Below, in pieces: positions 9,460 to 20,002 of a DNA stretch of 64,000 nucleotides. This DNA comes from Arsenophonus endosymbiont of Aleurodicus floccissimus (GTDB lineage Bacteria > Pseudomonadota > Gammaproteobacteria > Enterobacterales > Enterobacteriaceae). The notes below the pieces were generated by a model that was not told the origin of the DNA, did no database searches, and worked only from the letters and a program-made list of their open reading frames with translations. The position numbers and the translations under genes are program-made. The stretch covers positions 372,001 through 436,000 of the forward strand of contig NZ_OUND01000001.1 of assembly GCF_900343025.1 (NCBI RefSeq), given 5' to 3'. The stretch's first letter is position 1, and each line of letters opens with the position of its first letter.

Positions 9460-11046
9460 TTATGTAATATTCTGTTTAACATCATTTTTAGCTAGTTGCA
9501 GGAGGGGGGTAATCAACACTTTTTTAAGGCGGTGGCTGGTGACTTCCAACGGCTCAAAAATCCAATTTTCAATTTTGATACGTTCACCTACCACAGGCAT
9601 TCGTTGTAGATGCTCCATTAATAATCCAGCAATCGTCTCATATTCACGTTTTTCATCAAGCGTAATTGACACATACAGGATCAGATCCTCTAAAGGCATA
9701 AAGCCATTAGCAACCCAACGGCTATCCTCTAATTGTTGAATATCATGACGAGAATCCACCTCTGCTTCGCTGATTGGCATATTACCGGCAATAGTTTCCA
9801 TAATATCCGTCAGCGTAACAATTCCCTCGACAGAGCCAAATTCATCAACAATAAAGGCAAAATGGGTATGAGCTTTACGAAACTGCTCTAATGCCTGAAG
9901 TAGGGATAAGCCTTCAGGGAAAATTAGTGGCTGAGTAATTAAGGCATGTAAGTTAAGTTTTTGTTTTTTTAATTGTTGATTTAATATGTCGATAACGTGT
10001 ATAACCCCTACCGGTTCATCGCTTATCAATTCATCCGTAACAACAAGACGGGTATGGGGTGTTTTTTCTAGCAATGTAAGTAGCTTATCGGCAGGCTTGT
10101 TGATATTAATATATTCAACGTCATGGCGCGAAGTCATTATGCTGCTAATATTACGTTGAGCGAATCCTAATAAACGAACAATCATTTGTCGTTCTTGTGG
10201 ATCAAAAATACCATTATTATCAGCGATTAAATCAGAGGTGCGATGATCTAATTCAGCGCGTTCATGTTGACCATCTAAAACCCGCAATACTGCTTCTGCG
10301 GTTCTTTCCCGCAGTGATTTGCTGCCTTTTAAAAAACGGCGTCGATTAAATAATGCAAATTGGTTAAGTGATTCGATCATAATAGAGAAACCAATAGCAG
10401 CGTATAAATAGCCTTTCGGTATCAAATAACCAAATCCTTCAGCAACTAAGCTAAAACCGATCATAAGTAAGAAACTGAGACAGAGAATAACAATAGTTGG
10501 ATGGGTGTTAACAAACAGGGTTAATGGTCTACTAGCGATAATCATTAAAATCATAGCAATAGTGACTGCGGCAATCATAATGCCAATATGTTCAACCATG
10601 CCTACGGCAGTAATTACCGAATCAAGTGAAAAAATAGCGTCTAATACAATAATTTGTGCTACAACAGCCCAAAACTTGGCTGTTTTGCGTTGTTTGCCAG
10701 ATCGTTCATCTTTACCTTCTAACCGTTCATTAAGCTCCATAGTGGCTTTAAAAAGCAGAAACAGCCCACCGCCAAGCATTATAATATCTCGCGCACTAAA
10801 TGGGTGACCCCAAATATCAATGATAGGATTGGTTAGTGAAACGAGTAAAGTGAGACTAAACAATAAGATGATGCGCATAAAAAGTGCGCAGGTTAAACCA
10901 GTTATTCTTGCTTTGTTGCGTAATTTAGCCGGTAATTTATCAGCTAAGATAGTGATAAAGACTAAATTATCAATGCCAAGCACGATTTCGAGTACGATAA
11001 GAGTAAGAAGCCCCGCCCAAATCGTAGGATCAGTGATCCATTCCAT
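9460..11046 (-). CDS. yegH: YegH, TerC-domain membrane protein with CBS and CorC/HlyC domains
   Basis: A 528-residue inner-membrane protein. Residues about 1-240 form a seven-segment TerC domain (Glu-Ile-Val-Leu-Gly-Ile-Asp-Asn and Asp-Ala-Ile-Phe-Ser-Leu-Asp-Ser, the acidic membrane motifs of TerC proteins). They are followed by a CBS pair (about 300-430, with Phe-Val-Asp-Glu-Phe-Gly-Ser) and a C-terminal CorC/HlyC transporter-associated domain. TerC relatives such as Alx export Mn2+; a metal role for YegH is inference. Neighbour asmA and placement before gnd match E. coli. No lesion. It is notable as a possible metal-export protein where mntP is dead. Confidence 0.93.
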   Translation of the reverse strand: MEWITDPTIWAGLLTLIVLEIVLGIDNLVFITILADKLPAKLRNKARITGLTCALFMRIILLFSLTLLVSLTNPIIDIWGHPFSARDIIMLGGGLFLLFKATMELNERLEGKDERSGKQRKTAKFWAVVAQIIVLDAIFSLDSVITAVGMVEHIGIMIAAVTIAMILMIIASRPLTLFVNTHPTIVILCLSFLLMIGFSLVAEGFGYLIPKGYLYAAIGFSIMIESLNQFALFNRRRFLKGSKSLRERTAEAVLRVLDGQHERAELDHRTSDLIADNNGIFDPQERQMIVRLLGFAQRNISSIMTSRHDVEYININKPADKLLTLLEKTPHTRLVVTDELISDEPVGVIHVIDILNQQLKKQKLNLHALITQPLIFPEGLSLLQALEQFRKAHTHFAFIVDEFGSVEGIVTLTDIMETIAGNMPISEAEVDSRHDIQQLEDSRWVANGFMPLEDLILYVSITLDEKREYETIAGLLMEHLQRMPVVGERIKIENWIFEPLEVTSHRLKKVLITPLLQLAKNDVKQNIT

Positions 11047-11279
11047 AAAATTTATTTTACCTTCTAATATGACGGCTTATGCCGACTTTTAGAATAATGG
11101 GCACTTTGAACAAAAATTTCAATATAATAACGTTTTTTTAATCGTTTTTAGCCGAAATATCCTATCCATGAAGGCATGAAATCACTATCATCAAACTATA
11201 GAGTAAGTTAATATCTCAATACGTAAAAATATATTTGCTCGTTAATTGTGGGTAATGAAGTGTCAGACAGGAGTTTTTC

Positions 11280-12692
11280 ATGTCAAAACAACAAATTGGT
11301 TTAGTTGGTATGGCTGTTATGGGACGTAATTTAGCGCTCAATATTGAAAGTCGAGGTTACTCTGTTTCGATTTTTAATCGTTCTAAAGAAAAAACCGATG
11401 AAGTGATCGCAGAAAATCCAGGTAGAAAATTAATTCCCTGTCATACGATTAAAGAATTTGTTGATTCATTAGAAAAACCCCGTCGTATTTTATTAATGGT
11501 AAAAGCGGGTGAGGCGACAGATAAAACCATAGCTTCCTTAACACCTTATCTGGATAAAGGTGATATCCTAATCGATAGTGGTAATACTTATTTTCAGGAT
11601 ACTATTCGACGTAACCAAGAACTTTCAGCACAAGGGTTTAACTTTATTGGAACCGGCGTTTCTGGTGGTGAAGAAGGTGCATTAAAAGGGCCTTCTATTA
11701 TGCCTGGTGGACAGAAACAGGCTTATGATTTAGTGGCACCTATCTTGCAACAAATTGCAGCTAAGGCCGATGGTGAGCCCTGTGTCAGCTATATTGGTCC
11801 CGATGGTGCAGGACATTATGTAAAAATGGTGCACAATGGTATCGAATATGGTGATATGCAGCTTATTGCTGAAGTATATTCAATACTTAAAAACGCATTA
11901 AAATTAAATAATGAAGAATTGGCGGATATTTTTACTGAATGGAATAAAGGGGAATTAAGTAGTTATTTAATCGAAATTACGTCTGATATTTTTCGTAAAA
12001 AAGAAGACCAGACCGGTAATTATTTGATTGATGTCATATTGGATGAAGCCGCTAATAAAGGAACTGGAAAATGGACCAGTCAAAGTGCTTTAGACTTGGG
12101 GGTACCTGTTTCGCTTATTACTGAATCGGTATTTGCGCGTTATCTCTCTTTTTTAAAACAGCAGCGGGTAGCAGCAGCAAACATCCTGACTGGGCCGGTT
12201 GTTAATTCATTTAAAGGTGATAAGCAGGAATTTATTGAAAAAGTTCGTCGGGCACTTTATTTAGGTAAAATTGTTTCCTATGCACAGGGTTTTCAGCAAT
12301 TAAAAGCAGCATCGGATGAATATCAATGGCAGCTAAATTATGGCGAAATTGCCAGGATTTTCCGCGCTGGTTGTATTATTCGAGCGCAATTTTTGCAAAA
12401 AATGACCGATGCCTATAGCCAAAACCCATCTCTAGCAAACTTAATGTTAGCGCCTTATTTTAAGAATATTACTGATGAATATCAGCAATCATTACGGGAT
12501 ATCGTCTGTTTTGGTATACAAACTGGTATTCCATTACCTACGCTTACGGCAGCAATTTCTTATTATGATAGTTATCGCTCTGCTTTTTTAGCGGCAAATT
12601 TAATTCAGGCACAACGTGATTATTTTGGCTCTCATACTTATAAGCGGATTGATAAAGAGGGTATCTTTCATACTGAATGGTTAGAGAAATAG
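11280..12692 (+). CDS. gnd: 6-phosphogluconate dehydrogenase (NADP+)
   Basis: Oxidative decarboxylation of 6-phosphogluconate to ribulose 5-phosphate in the pentose phosphate pathway, yielding NADPH. The 470 residues match the family. The Rossmann fingerprint [11 protein letters not shown] is at the N-terminus. The catalytic block [15 protein letters not shown] is near residues 180-195 (Lys and Glu are catalytic). In enterobacteria gnd flanks the O-antigen/LPS loci, which fits the LPS glycosyltransferases a few kb downstream here. Intact. Confidence 0.98.
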   Translation: MSKQQIGLVGMAVMGRNLALNIESRGYSVSIFNRSKEKTDEVIAENPGRKLIPCHTIKEFVDSLEKPRRILLMVKAGEATDKTIASLTPYLDKGDILIDSGNTYFQDTIRRNQELSAQGFNFIGTGVSGGEEGALKGPSIMPGGQKQAYDLVAPILQQIAAKADGEPCVSYIGPDGAGHYVKMVHNGIEYGDMQLIAEVYSILKNALKLNNEELADIFTEWNKGELSSYLIEITSDIFRKKEDQTGNYLIDVILDEAANKGTGKWTSQSALDLGVPVSLITESVFARYLSFLKQQRVAAANILTGPVVNSFKGDKQEFIEKVRRALYLGKIVSYAQGFQQLKAASDEYQWQLNYGEIARIFRAGCIIRAQFLQKMTDAYSQNPSLANLMLAPYFKNITDEYQQSLRDIVCFGIQTGIPLPTLTAAISYYDSYRSAFLAANLIQAQRDYFGSHTYKRIDKEGIFHTEWLEK

Positions 12693-12723
12693 GTCTAGCT
12701 GAACTGATATAAAATCATATTGA

Positions 12724-12753
12724 ATGGTCTTTATCATTAACGATAAAGACCAT
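12724..12753 (+). terminator. gnd terminator
   Basis: A perfect 12-bp inverted repeat (12724-12735 with 12742-12753) with a 6-nt loop lies 31 bases after the gnd stop and is followed by a T-rich stretch. Confidence 0.8.
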
Positions 12754-13320
12754 CTTTATTGGCTTTGGGTTAGCACAAATGGACATATTGATTTGCTGCT
12801 GTTTTTTGACTTCAATTTTATATCTATCCAAAAATAAATAGATTTACACATTATATTGTAATATAAAATATATTATTTTTTATAAAGTAATTATGATTTT
12901 CAAATAAATCTATTGTTTTTTTAATAAAACAAATAAACTTATTTGTTATTTAATAAAATTAACCATAAATAATTATGATTAATTTGCTATATTATGAAAA
13001 TCACTAAGACTGAAAAAATAGAAATAGTTTATCCCAGTGAATTAATGAATAAAATTTATTGTGATTTTTGTAATACATATCAAAGTCTTAACATATGAAA
13101 ATAACTTATTCTTACAATTAAAGAGATCAAAATTAAAAGAATAAATTGGATAATTTAATAAACTTATAAATTAATATTTATTATTAAGCTCGATAAAAAT
13201 AAATATAGATTACTAATCTATAAATTTATATAATAAGTAGTTGTATGATTTGTTAGCGTGATTTTATAAGTTATTAATTATTTTTTGTGTAGATATATTT
13301 CACCAATTGGATAATACAAT
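12754..13320. other. AT-rich gene-free interval between gnd and the anion-transporter remnant
   Basis: Nearly 570 bases of extremely AT-rich DNA with many short A and T runs and stop codons in every frame. I see no peptide similarity, RNA gene or strong hairpin. It must hold any promoter of the downstream transporter gene. Confidence 0.55.
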
Positions 13321-15022
13321 ATGGATAAATTGACCCCATTCAAACCTTTACCAACCATAATTGCTATTACAATCACTCTCATCATCTGGTTTATTATTCC
13401 TACTCCTACTCCTACTCCTACTCCTACTCCTACTCCTACTCCTACTCCTACTCCTACTCCTACTCCTACTCCTACTCCTACTCCTACTCCTACTCCTACT
13501 CCTACTCCTACTCCTACTCCTACTCCTACTCCTACTCCTACTCCTACTCCTACTCCTACTCCTACTCCTACTCCTACTCCTACTCCTACTCCTACTCCTA
13601 CTCCTACTCCTACTCCTACTCCTACTTCTACTCCTGCTGCTGTTGAGGTAAATGCTTGGCAATTATTTGCGCTTTTTATTGGGACTATAATAACTATCAT
13701 AGGTAAAGCCTTACCAATAGGTGCAATCTCCATTATCGCAATTGCTTTAATTGCTATTACGGGAGTAATTAATCCTAATAATCCGACGGAAGCTATTAAT
13801 AATGCATTGAGCGGTTTTTCAAATCAACTTATTTGGTTGATAGGAGTTTCAATAATGATTTCTATTAGTCTAAATAAGACCGGCTTAGGTGCCCGTATTG
13901 GTTATTATTTTATTTCTTTATTTGGCAAAAAGACCTTAGGCATCGCTTATTCATTGGCGATTGCAGAGACAATATTAGCACCAGTTACACCAAGCAATAC
14001 TGCACGGGGTGGTGGTATTATTCATCCTATAATGCGCTCCATTGCAAAGAGCTTCGGCTCTGATCCAGAATCAGGTAGCTCACACAAAATTGGCCGTTAC
14101 CTGTCATTGATTAATTTTAATATCAACCCAATTACATCTGCAATGTTTATTACGGCAACTGCACCTAATCCATTGATTGTCAGTTTGATTATGGGAAATA
14201 CCACCCCTCAATTTGAGATAAGTTCGGGAATGTGGGCAATAGCCGCTTTTATACCAGGTATTATTTCGTTATTGATTATGCCATTAATTATCTATTGGAT
14301 TTATCCACCTGAAATTAGAGTAATACCAGATGCACCAAATTTCGCGAAACAAAAATTACACAAGTTAGGGCCTATTTCAGCAGCAGAAAAAATTACTTTA
14401 GCAGTATTTGCCATGCTTCTGCTGATGTGGGCTGGTGTGCCTGCGCTTATTTTTGGCATCGCTTTTACTATTAACCCTACCGCTGCGGCATTTATCGGTC
14501 TTTCCGTTTTACTTTGTACCGGTGTATTAGCTTGGGATGATATTTTGAAAACCAAGGGGGCATGGGATACAATTACTTGGTTTGCTGCATTGGTCATGAT
14601 GGCATCTTTCCTAAGTAAGCTTGGGTTGACTAATTGGTTTTCTCAAACAGTTGGAAACGCTATTGATCATCTGGGGATCGGCTAGATTGGTGGCATGTTG
14701 TTACTTGTTTTAATATATGTCTATTCTCATTACTTTTTTGCCAGCACCACAGCCCATATTATGGCAATGTTTGCAGCATTTTTTACTGCTGGATTAGCAT
14801 TGGGCGGCGCCACCTATTTTGTTTGGTCTGATCCTGGCTTTCTCTTCATCATTAATGATGTCGTTAACCCATTATGCTACAGGTACTGCGCCGATTATTT
14901 TTAGTTCTGGTTATACAACTTTAGCTGAATGGTGGAAAATGGGTTTTATATTAAGTGTAGTTAATCTTTTAATTTGGTTAGTCATTGGTGGTTTATGGTG
15001 GAAGTTATTGGGCTATTGGTAA
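13321..15022 (+). pseudogene. CitT-type DASS anion/Na+ symporter with a (Pro-Thr)38 insertion, nonsense codon and frameshift
   Basis: Homologue of the CitT/2-oxoglutarate-malate translocator group of the divalent anion:Na+ symporter family, a polytopic inner-membrane protein. The N-terminal segment leads into a proline-threonine dipeptide repeated 38 times (residues 27-102), placed where family members have a short loop between membrane segments 1 and 2. The conserved [12 protein letters not shown] motif and later helices follow. A TAG at 14683-14685 interrupts the frame, which continues through Tyr-Ser-His-Tyr-Phe-Phe-Ala-Ser-Thr-Thr-Ala-His. A frameshift near 14815 then moves the C-terminus (Ser-Leu-Thr-His-Tyr to Leu-Gly-Tyr-Trp) into another frame ending at 15022. 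Transport function is almost certainly lost. Confidence 0.88.
13399..13626 (+). repeat. (CCTACT)38 hexanucleotide microsatellite
   Basis: Thirty-eight perfect copies of CCTACT (228 bp), followed by one variant copy (TCTACT) and CCTGCT. As a hexamer it leaves the reading frame intact whatever the copy number. In the transporter frame it encodes Pro-Thr; the other plus frames give Leu-Leu and Tyr-Ser, and two of the three minus frames give Ser-Arg and Val-Gly. That explains the long artificial open frames around 13278-13733. Absence of interruptions suggests recent slippage expansion. Confidence 0.97.
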
Positions 15023-15165
15023 GTTATAATTAACATATCTAAATTGCTGGACTAATTTGTAAGTTAAATAGGGTTTAACATTTAATAAATACAATCTTGC
15101 TGTAAAAGTACCACTAAAATATTCTAGCTATTACATTCGCTTTATTTAAAAATAAGTGAGGAAAT

Positions 15166-16127
15166 ATGCAATTATGTAGGTTAGGTTCAACTGGATTTGT
15201 TATCCCACCACTTGTTTTGGTGGTAACGTATTTGGTTGGACTATCAATGAAAAAGAGAGTTTTGCCATTTTAGATGCGCTCTATGATAACTGTTTAGTTG
15301 CAATTGATACGGCAGATGTTTATTCAAGTTGGGCAGCAGGTAATCGTGGTGGAGAATCTGAAACTATTCATTGGAAATTGGCTAACTAAACATTCTATTG
15401 CCCGAGATAAATTAATTATTTTTACCAAAGTGGGCGCAGATTTAGGTTCGTCAGGTAAGCGTGGGCTCTCTGCTCGCTGGATTATAAACCCGGTTGAGGA
15501 CTCATTACGGCGTTTACAAACAGATTATATTGATCTCTATTTTCTCATTGGCCTGACATCAATACACCTTATGAAGAGACGTTAAACGCTTATAAGAAGC
15601 TTTTAACAACAGGCAAAATTCGTGCTATAGGGGCGGCCTCAAATTTGGATGCAGGACAGTTGAAAACAGCGTTAGATGTGGCGAATAGTCACAATTTACC
15701 GCGATACCAGGTATTACAACCGTAATATAATATTTACGATCGCGCTGCTTTTGATGATAAGTTGAGGAAACTCTGTATCAAAGAAAATATTGGGGTTGTC
15801 ACTTACTATAGTTTGGCATCTGGTTTTTTAACCGGAAAATATCGTCGTCAAAACGATTTAAATAGTAGCCCTAGAAAAAGTGATATCGATAAATATCTTA
15901 ATCAAAGAGGTGAAAGAATTCTCAAGGCATTGCAGGTAGTTGCTAATGCTCATCAAGCTACATTAGGAGAAGTTGCCCTTGCATGGTTAATGGCTTTCAA
16001 TGGGATCATCGCCCCGATTGCTAGTGCAACTACTGCTGCTCAGGCTGAAAGTTTTGTTAACGCTATTAATTTAACCTTAACCAAAGCGCAATTCGAATAT
16101 ATAGATTATGAAAGTAAATTAAATTGA
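15166..16127 (+). pseudogene. Aldo/keto reductase, multiply frameshifted
   Basis: NADPH-dependent aldo/keto reductase family. Pieces in shifting frames read Leu-Gly-Ser-Thr-Gly, Asp-Thr-Ala-Asp-Val-Tyr (the family's catalytic Asp/Tyr region), Lys-Leu-Ile-Ile-Phe-Thr-Lys-Val, Arg-Leu-Gln-Thr-Asp-Tyr-Ile-Asp-Leu-Tyr, and a C-terminal nucleotide-binding part ending at 16127. Lesions: a one-base loss in a G run near 15219, an inserted base near 15370, another shift near 15545, and an in-frame TAA at about 15724. With four separate lesions this is a clear pseudogene. The substrate of the ancestor cannot be told. Confidence 0.88.
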
Positions 16128-16227
16128 AAATATTTTCTATATCTATTAATTGAAAATTTAGCTATAAAAATGGATGATTGTCTATCATCAAATGACGATT
16201 ATCCAATTTGACGGTTTATGCTATTTT

Positions 16228-17232
16228 TTATTTATATAAAACTTTAATAACAAAATAATAGAGATAATTTAATAGCCATTGAATATATTTTTTCTTATTA
16301 AACATATGTTTAGCTGCATATCGATATTGGTTTGACGTTGATGCCGCTATAAGAGGAGTTGTTTTCCAAGGAGATTTTTCTTTTATTGTAATAAACAGAT
16401 CTGTACTGGGATATTCAGACCAGTTATTCCATGGCTTGGTTGGGCCAATATAATGAATGAATTTTACATTATCAATTGTAGGGAATAATATTCTATTTTT
16501 TAATTCATAATTGATACTAAATTGGGTATTAAATTTTTTCTCTAAAAATAAAACTTGATTTACCAGAGATATATTTAATGCATCCTGATCATAAAATATA
16601 AATTTTGCTTTTGTCTTATCATCAAGTAATACATTTATCGTTTTCTCAGTTACTTTATTTTTATACCACTTATCGGTATCGATTAGCATAACGCCTGAGT
16701 TAAAGTAGCCATTAGCTATTGCTGGTGTTGCTAGCATTTCAGCCCGCTTTCTCCATAGGTATTGGTCTCGGTCAGCGACAGCCGCAATAATATGATGGCT
16801 TAAATTGATGGTGAATAATTCTGATATATCACCCGAACAAATAATGTCTGAATCTAAATATAAAATTTTATTTATTTTTTGGTGAAAATAATTTGCAATG
16901 ATAAAGCGAAAATAGATTGCATGAGACCACAATTTATTGGTTGGTAATTTTTTTAGCTGCAGAGTGTCGATAAGTAATATTGTTATTTTTGTATTATATA
17001 TTTTTGTTAGTTTATCATATTTTTTCAGTTCACCTGTAGAAATCATATCAATGAAGATATAAAGGTGGAAGGTATAATCTTTATTAAAATGTAGAATCGA
17101 ACAGATAGAGATCGCAGTACCAAGAGCGAAATTCATATCTGCTCCGTAAGCAATATGAAACTGGCAATTTTTTATCCTAGCAGATGAAAATTCATAGCTT
17201 GTTAGTATCATCTCCTTACTATTGAAATACAT
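16228..17232 (-). CDS. Family 8 LPS-core glycosyltransferase (WaaO/WaaJ/WaaR-like)
   Basis: Probable cytoplasmic, membrane-associated transferase adding a hexose from a UDP-sugar to the LPS outer core. Motifs: His-Ile-Ala-Tyr-Gly-Ala-Asp near the N-terminus, the metal-binding Leu-Tyr-Leu-Asp-Ser-Asp (DxD) near residue 125, Tyr-Phe-Asn-Ser-Gly-Val-Met, Asp-Gln-Asp-Ala-Leu-Asn, and His-Tyr-Ile-Gly-Pro-Thr-Lys-Pro-Trp. The basic, aromatic C-terminus resembles the small domain appended to WaaJ-type enzymes. I start it at ATG 17232 (334 residues), behind an AAGGAAA site, rather than at the ATG 27 bases upstream. It is the only intact glycosyltransferase of this cluster. Confidence 0.85.
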   Translation of the reverse strand: MYFNSKEMILTSYEFSSARIKNCQFHIAYGADMNFALGTAISICSILHFNKDYTFHLYIFIDMISTGELKKYDKLTKIYNTKITILLIDTLQLKKLPTNKLWSHAIYFRFIIANYFHQKINKILYLDSDIICSGDISELFTINLSHHIIAAVADRDQYLWRKRAEMLATPAIANGYFNSGVMLIDTDKWYKNKVTEKTINVLLDDKTKAKFIFYDQDALNISLVNQVLFLEKKFNTQFSINYELKNRILFPTIDNVKFIHYIGPTKPWNNWSEYPSTDLFITIKEKSPWKTTPLIAASTSNQYRYAAKHMFNKKKYIQWLLNYLYYFVIKVLYK

Positions 17233-17744
17233 TAAGTTTCCTTTTGGCAAAGCTGGCATTAATTTTATAGTAAATTGTTATTGATTCTAGCGTTAGTGGA
17301 AAGAAAAAACCATTGCTATAACCATTATACTTTATAAAAATTGATTAATAATCATTATATTTTTTAGAAATGAGATGTTTTAAAATGGTTTCTGATCTGT
17401 TGCTAAGCAGTTTTTTCTTATGTCAAATTAAGTAATTATTTGAAAATATAAGATGAATTAGTTTTTGTTTTGATTTTTATGATAGGTAAATATCATAATG
17501 GGCAAATATAGTAATTAAATTAATATTATTTTTATATAATATATTTAAGTGATTAAATTAATTAATTATTTTTCACACAAAGTAAATAATAATTTATATT
17601 AAATTTCAACATAAAAAATTATTTTGTGTTTTTTTGGCAATTATTATACTTATATTACAATAAATACTAGAATAAATGATATTATTCTGCTGATAAAATA
17701 GGTAGTAAAATAAAATTGATTAGTTATAATTTAGTTAACATATT
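17233..17744. other. AT-rich divergent intergenic region
   Basis: About 510 bases of A/T-rich sequence between the divergent GT8 and GT25 genes. It must carry their promoters, but I cannot place convincing -35/-10 pairs and see no gene or strong hairpin. Confidence 0.45.
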
Positions 17745-18572
17745 ATGAAATATAGAGTTTTGGTGGCGTTAATGAGTAAATCTTGCCCTATTTTTATTGT
17801 TTCATTAAAAAAGAATACAGATAGAAGAAGAAAAATTAGTAAAGCTTTGTCGTCACAAGCTTTACCTTTCACGATAGTTGGTGCCATCGAAGGTGCTAAG
17901 TTAACTCAGGGTGACATGCCTTGGTTTGAATCCGCTAATTCAGGTAAGTTTGATGTGAAAGCAAGCGGAATGAATGAAATTACTTGTAGTTTGAGCCATC
18001 AATCAATTTATCAACATATTGTAAAAAATGATATCGAATGTACATTGATCCTAAAGGAAGACGTTATCATTGATACAAAATTATCCACTCTAATCAAAGC
18101 GTTGTAACAGGGTAAAAGTGATTTATTAAAAAAAGATTATGTTTATTTGCTAGGTGGTCAAGAAGGGCTGAGTTCTAGAAAACGAATTTCGTTAAGTTTT
18201 TTTAATAAAATAACCATCGCTAATGTGACCTTTCGTCTATTAACTTATAGTCCGGATAAAATTTTTCGTGCCTGTTGTTACTTAATTCATCGCAACACCT
18301 GTAAAAGAATAATCGCTGAATTTGAAAGACAATTTTTTGTTGCTGATTCGTGGGGCCTGTTATACAGAAAACAGGCAATTAAAGGATATTATTTAGCCGA
18401 AATTATTAAGCATCCCATTGTTTTCGTTGAAAATAGCAATTTGGAGGCTGATAGAAAAAAGTATGTTATTAAAGAAAAAAGAAGAACTCGAGGCAATCTT
18501 GAGTTTGCTTTAGCTTATATTTTGCTACAAATAAGGCGTATTTTACGTTGTTTAATTTTTTGGCAAAAATAG
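17745..18572 (+). pseudogene. Family 25 LPS glycosyltransferase interrupted by one nonsense codon
   Basis: Glycosyltransferase family 25 (LgtB/Lex2B-like galactosyltransferases of LPS). The N-terminal half shows Pro-Ile-Phe-Ile-Val-Ser-Leu, Asp-Arg-Arg-Arg, Glu-Ile-Thr-Cys-Ser-Leu-Ser-His and Leu-Ile-Leu-Lys-Glu-Asp, the last corresponding to the acidic Glu-Asp-Asp motif of the family. A TAA at 18105-18107 interrupts it. The following 155 codons are in the same frame and look family-like (Tyr-Leu-Leu-Gly-Gly, Ala-Cys-Cys-Tyr-Leu-Ile-His). Only one lesion is visible, so this is either a very young pseudogene or a strain-level nonsense allele. Full length would be about 275 residues. Confidence 0.82.
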
Positions 18573-18617
18573 GGGTTATGTCGTTTTGAGAGATTGCCAT
18601 CTAATATTGTTTTTGCA

Positions 18618-18642
18618 CGGATTAATCATTATGATTAATCCG
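18618..18642. terminator. Bidirectional hairpin between convergent glycosyltransferase genes
   Basis: An 11-bp perfect inverted repeat with a 3-nt loop lies in the 80-base gap between the plus-strand GT25 gene and the minus-strand GT4 remnant. The position suits a shared terminator, though T runs are short. Confidence 0.55.
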
Positions 18643-18652
18643 CTAAATGCTA

Positions 18653-19740
18653 TCACGCTAGAATTTTCTTAAGGGATGAATTAACTCTGTCAAAATAGCT
18701 ATCTTCATAAAAATCTGAGATGGAATTTTTTATGCTAACCTGTGGGGGTAAGGTTTTATTATCAACAATATTCTGCAATATATTAACGAAACACGGTAGA
18801 TCATTAATAGGAAATAATTCTCCATTAATATCGTTTTTAATAATATCTTCCGGCCCATCTGGGCAATCTGAACTTATTGCATAAATACCATAGGATATGG
18901 CTTCAAGAAGAACCATACCAAGGCCTCAATGCTGGACGTTAGTAGTAAAGCCGAAACTGTTTTTATGTTATTGCGTATATAAACCCATGGTTCAGGCTGT
19001 CAGCCACACCAGTTATTTTTTTTTCAATATTTAGTTTTTTAGCTAGCTGTTTTAATTGATTGATCTCGTGCTCTTCGCCACTACCAACAATATTGAGTTG
19101 CCAATCACCGCTGATATTCGCCAAGCTAGTAAATAGAAACGCCAGTTGTTTTTGCCCCGTAAAAAATATTCGCCCTAAATAGAGAAAAACAGTTTTGTCC
19201 TTAGGTCGCTGGATAACAATGTTCTGTTTTTTATTGGATTAGAATAAGGTAAAAATATTATTTTCATCGACGCCGAGAGCAACTAATTTCCTCGCTATAC
19301 CTGAGCTTATCGCGTAATAGTAATCTGCTTTTAAAAGATATTTTTTTTATAACTTCCATTAATGGAAAAGTGTGGCCAGGAAATTAGTGGTATTTGTCTG
19401 GCTAAGATAAGTTTTCTACTGATATTTGAGTTGTAACAGGCAATCGAATCCAAGACGATAATTGCGTTAATTTTTTGCTCGCTAAGTAGTTGTCGCAGCT
19501 GCAAAGCATAATGAATACGCCGCCGCTTGCCATTTTTAATATTGGAATATAATCGATTATATTTTATGTTATCTAACCAAGCATCATTTGGTTGCGTTTG
19601 TTTATCATTAAAAAAAACACAAAACTGACAGTTATATCTGGTCGCCGTTGTTTTAATAACAAAATAAATTCACGACAAATGGTTTCCATACCACCAAAAC
19701 TACTAATATTGTAGCTGGTTATTAATATTTTGCTTGGCAT
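18653..19740 (-). pseudogene. Family 4 LPS-core glycosyltransferase (WaaB-like), decayed
   Basis: Group 1 glycosyltransferase resembling LPS galactosyltransferase WaaB. The start at 19740 gives Lys-Ile-Leu-Ile-Thr-Ser-Tyr-Asn-Ile, a Gly-Gly-Met-Glu-Thr motif and basic Lys-Arg-Arg-Arg segments. The C-terminus (18653-18916) has the sugar-nucleotide signature Leu-Glu-Ala-Ile-Ser-Tyr-Gly followed by Ser-Ser-Asp-Cys-Pro-Asp-Gly-Pro. The coding jumps frame several times between 18910 and 19650, with in-frame stops. Decay is more advanced than in the neighbouring GT25 gene, so part of the outer core was probably lost earlier. Confidence 0.82.
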
Positions 19741-19957
19741 CGTCTGCTAATCTCATCAAGTTTTTAATTAAAATAATATCTGTCAATCTTATCTATTTTA
19801 AATAAATACTATGTCATTAATAAAATAGTTAAAATAGTGGTTATGGCGCATTTTTATCAAAATATTCTGGTTATTTCAGAGAAATATTTAAAAAATAATT
19901 GAACAATAACTTAATTTAAAAGTTACAAAAAGATCATTGGTTTGTTAATTCATAAAA

Positions 19958-19986
19958 TAGAGTACATATTTTAAACATATACTCTA
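19958..19986 (-). terminator. Possible terminator after the DUF924 gene
   Basis: A 7-bp perfect stem (19958-19964 with 19980-19986), extendable with mismatches, lies 17 bases downstream of the minus-strand stop at 20003 and is followed on that strand by TTTTA. Confidence 0.4.
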
Positions 19987-20002
19987 CTTTTCTACTTATA
20001 AG

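Noticed and set aside
9449-11092. Plus-strand frames opposite yegH
   Set aside because: They mirror the codon structure of yegH on the other strand and show no homology or start signals.
13278-13733. Long open frames encoding Val-Gly, Ser-Arg or poly-Leu repeats overlapping the (CCTACT)38 array
   Set aside because: They are open only because the repeat contains no stop in those frames; flanking sequence shows no protein-like composition or ribosome-binding site, and the Pro-Thr frame alone joins conserved transporter sequence.
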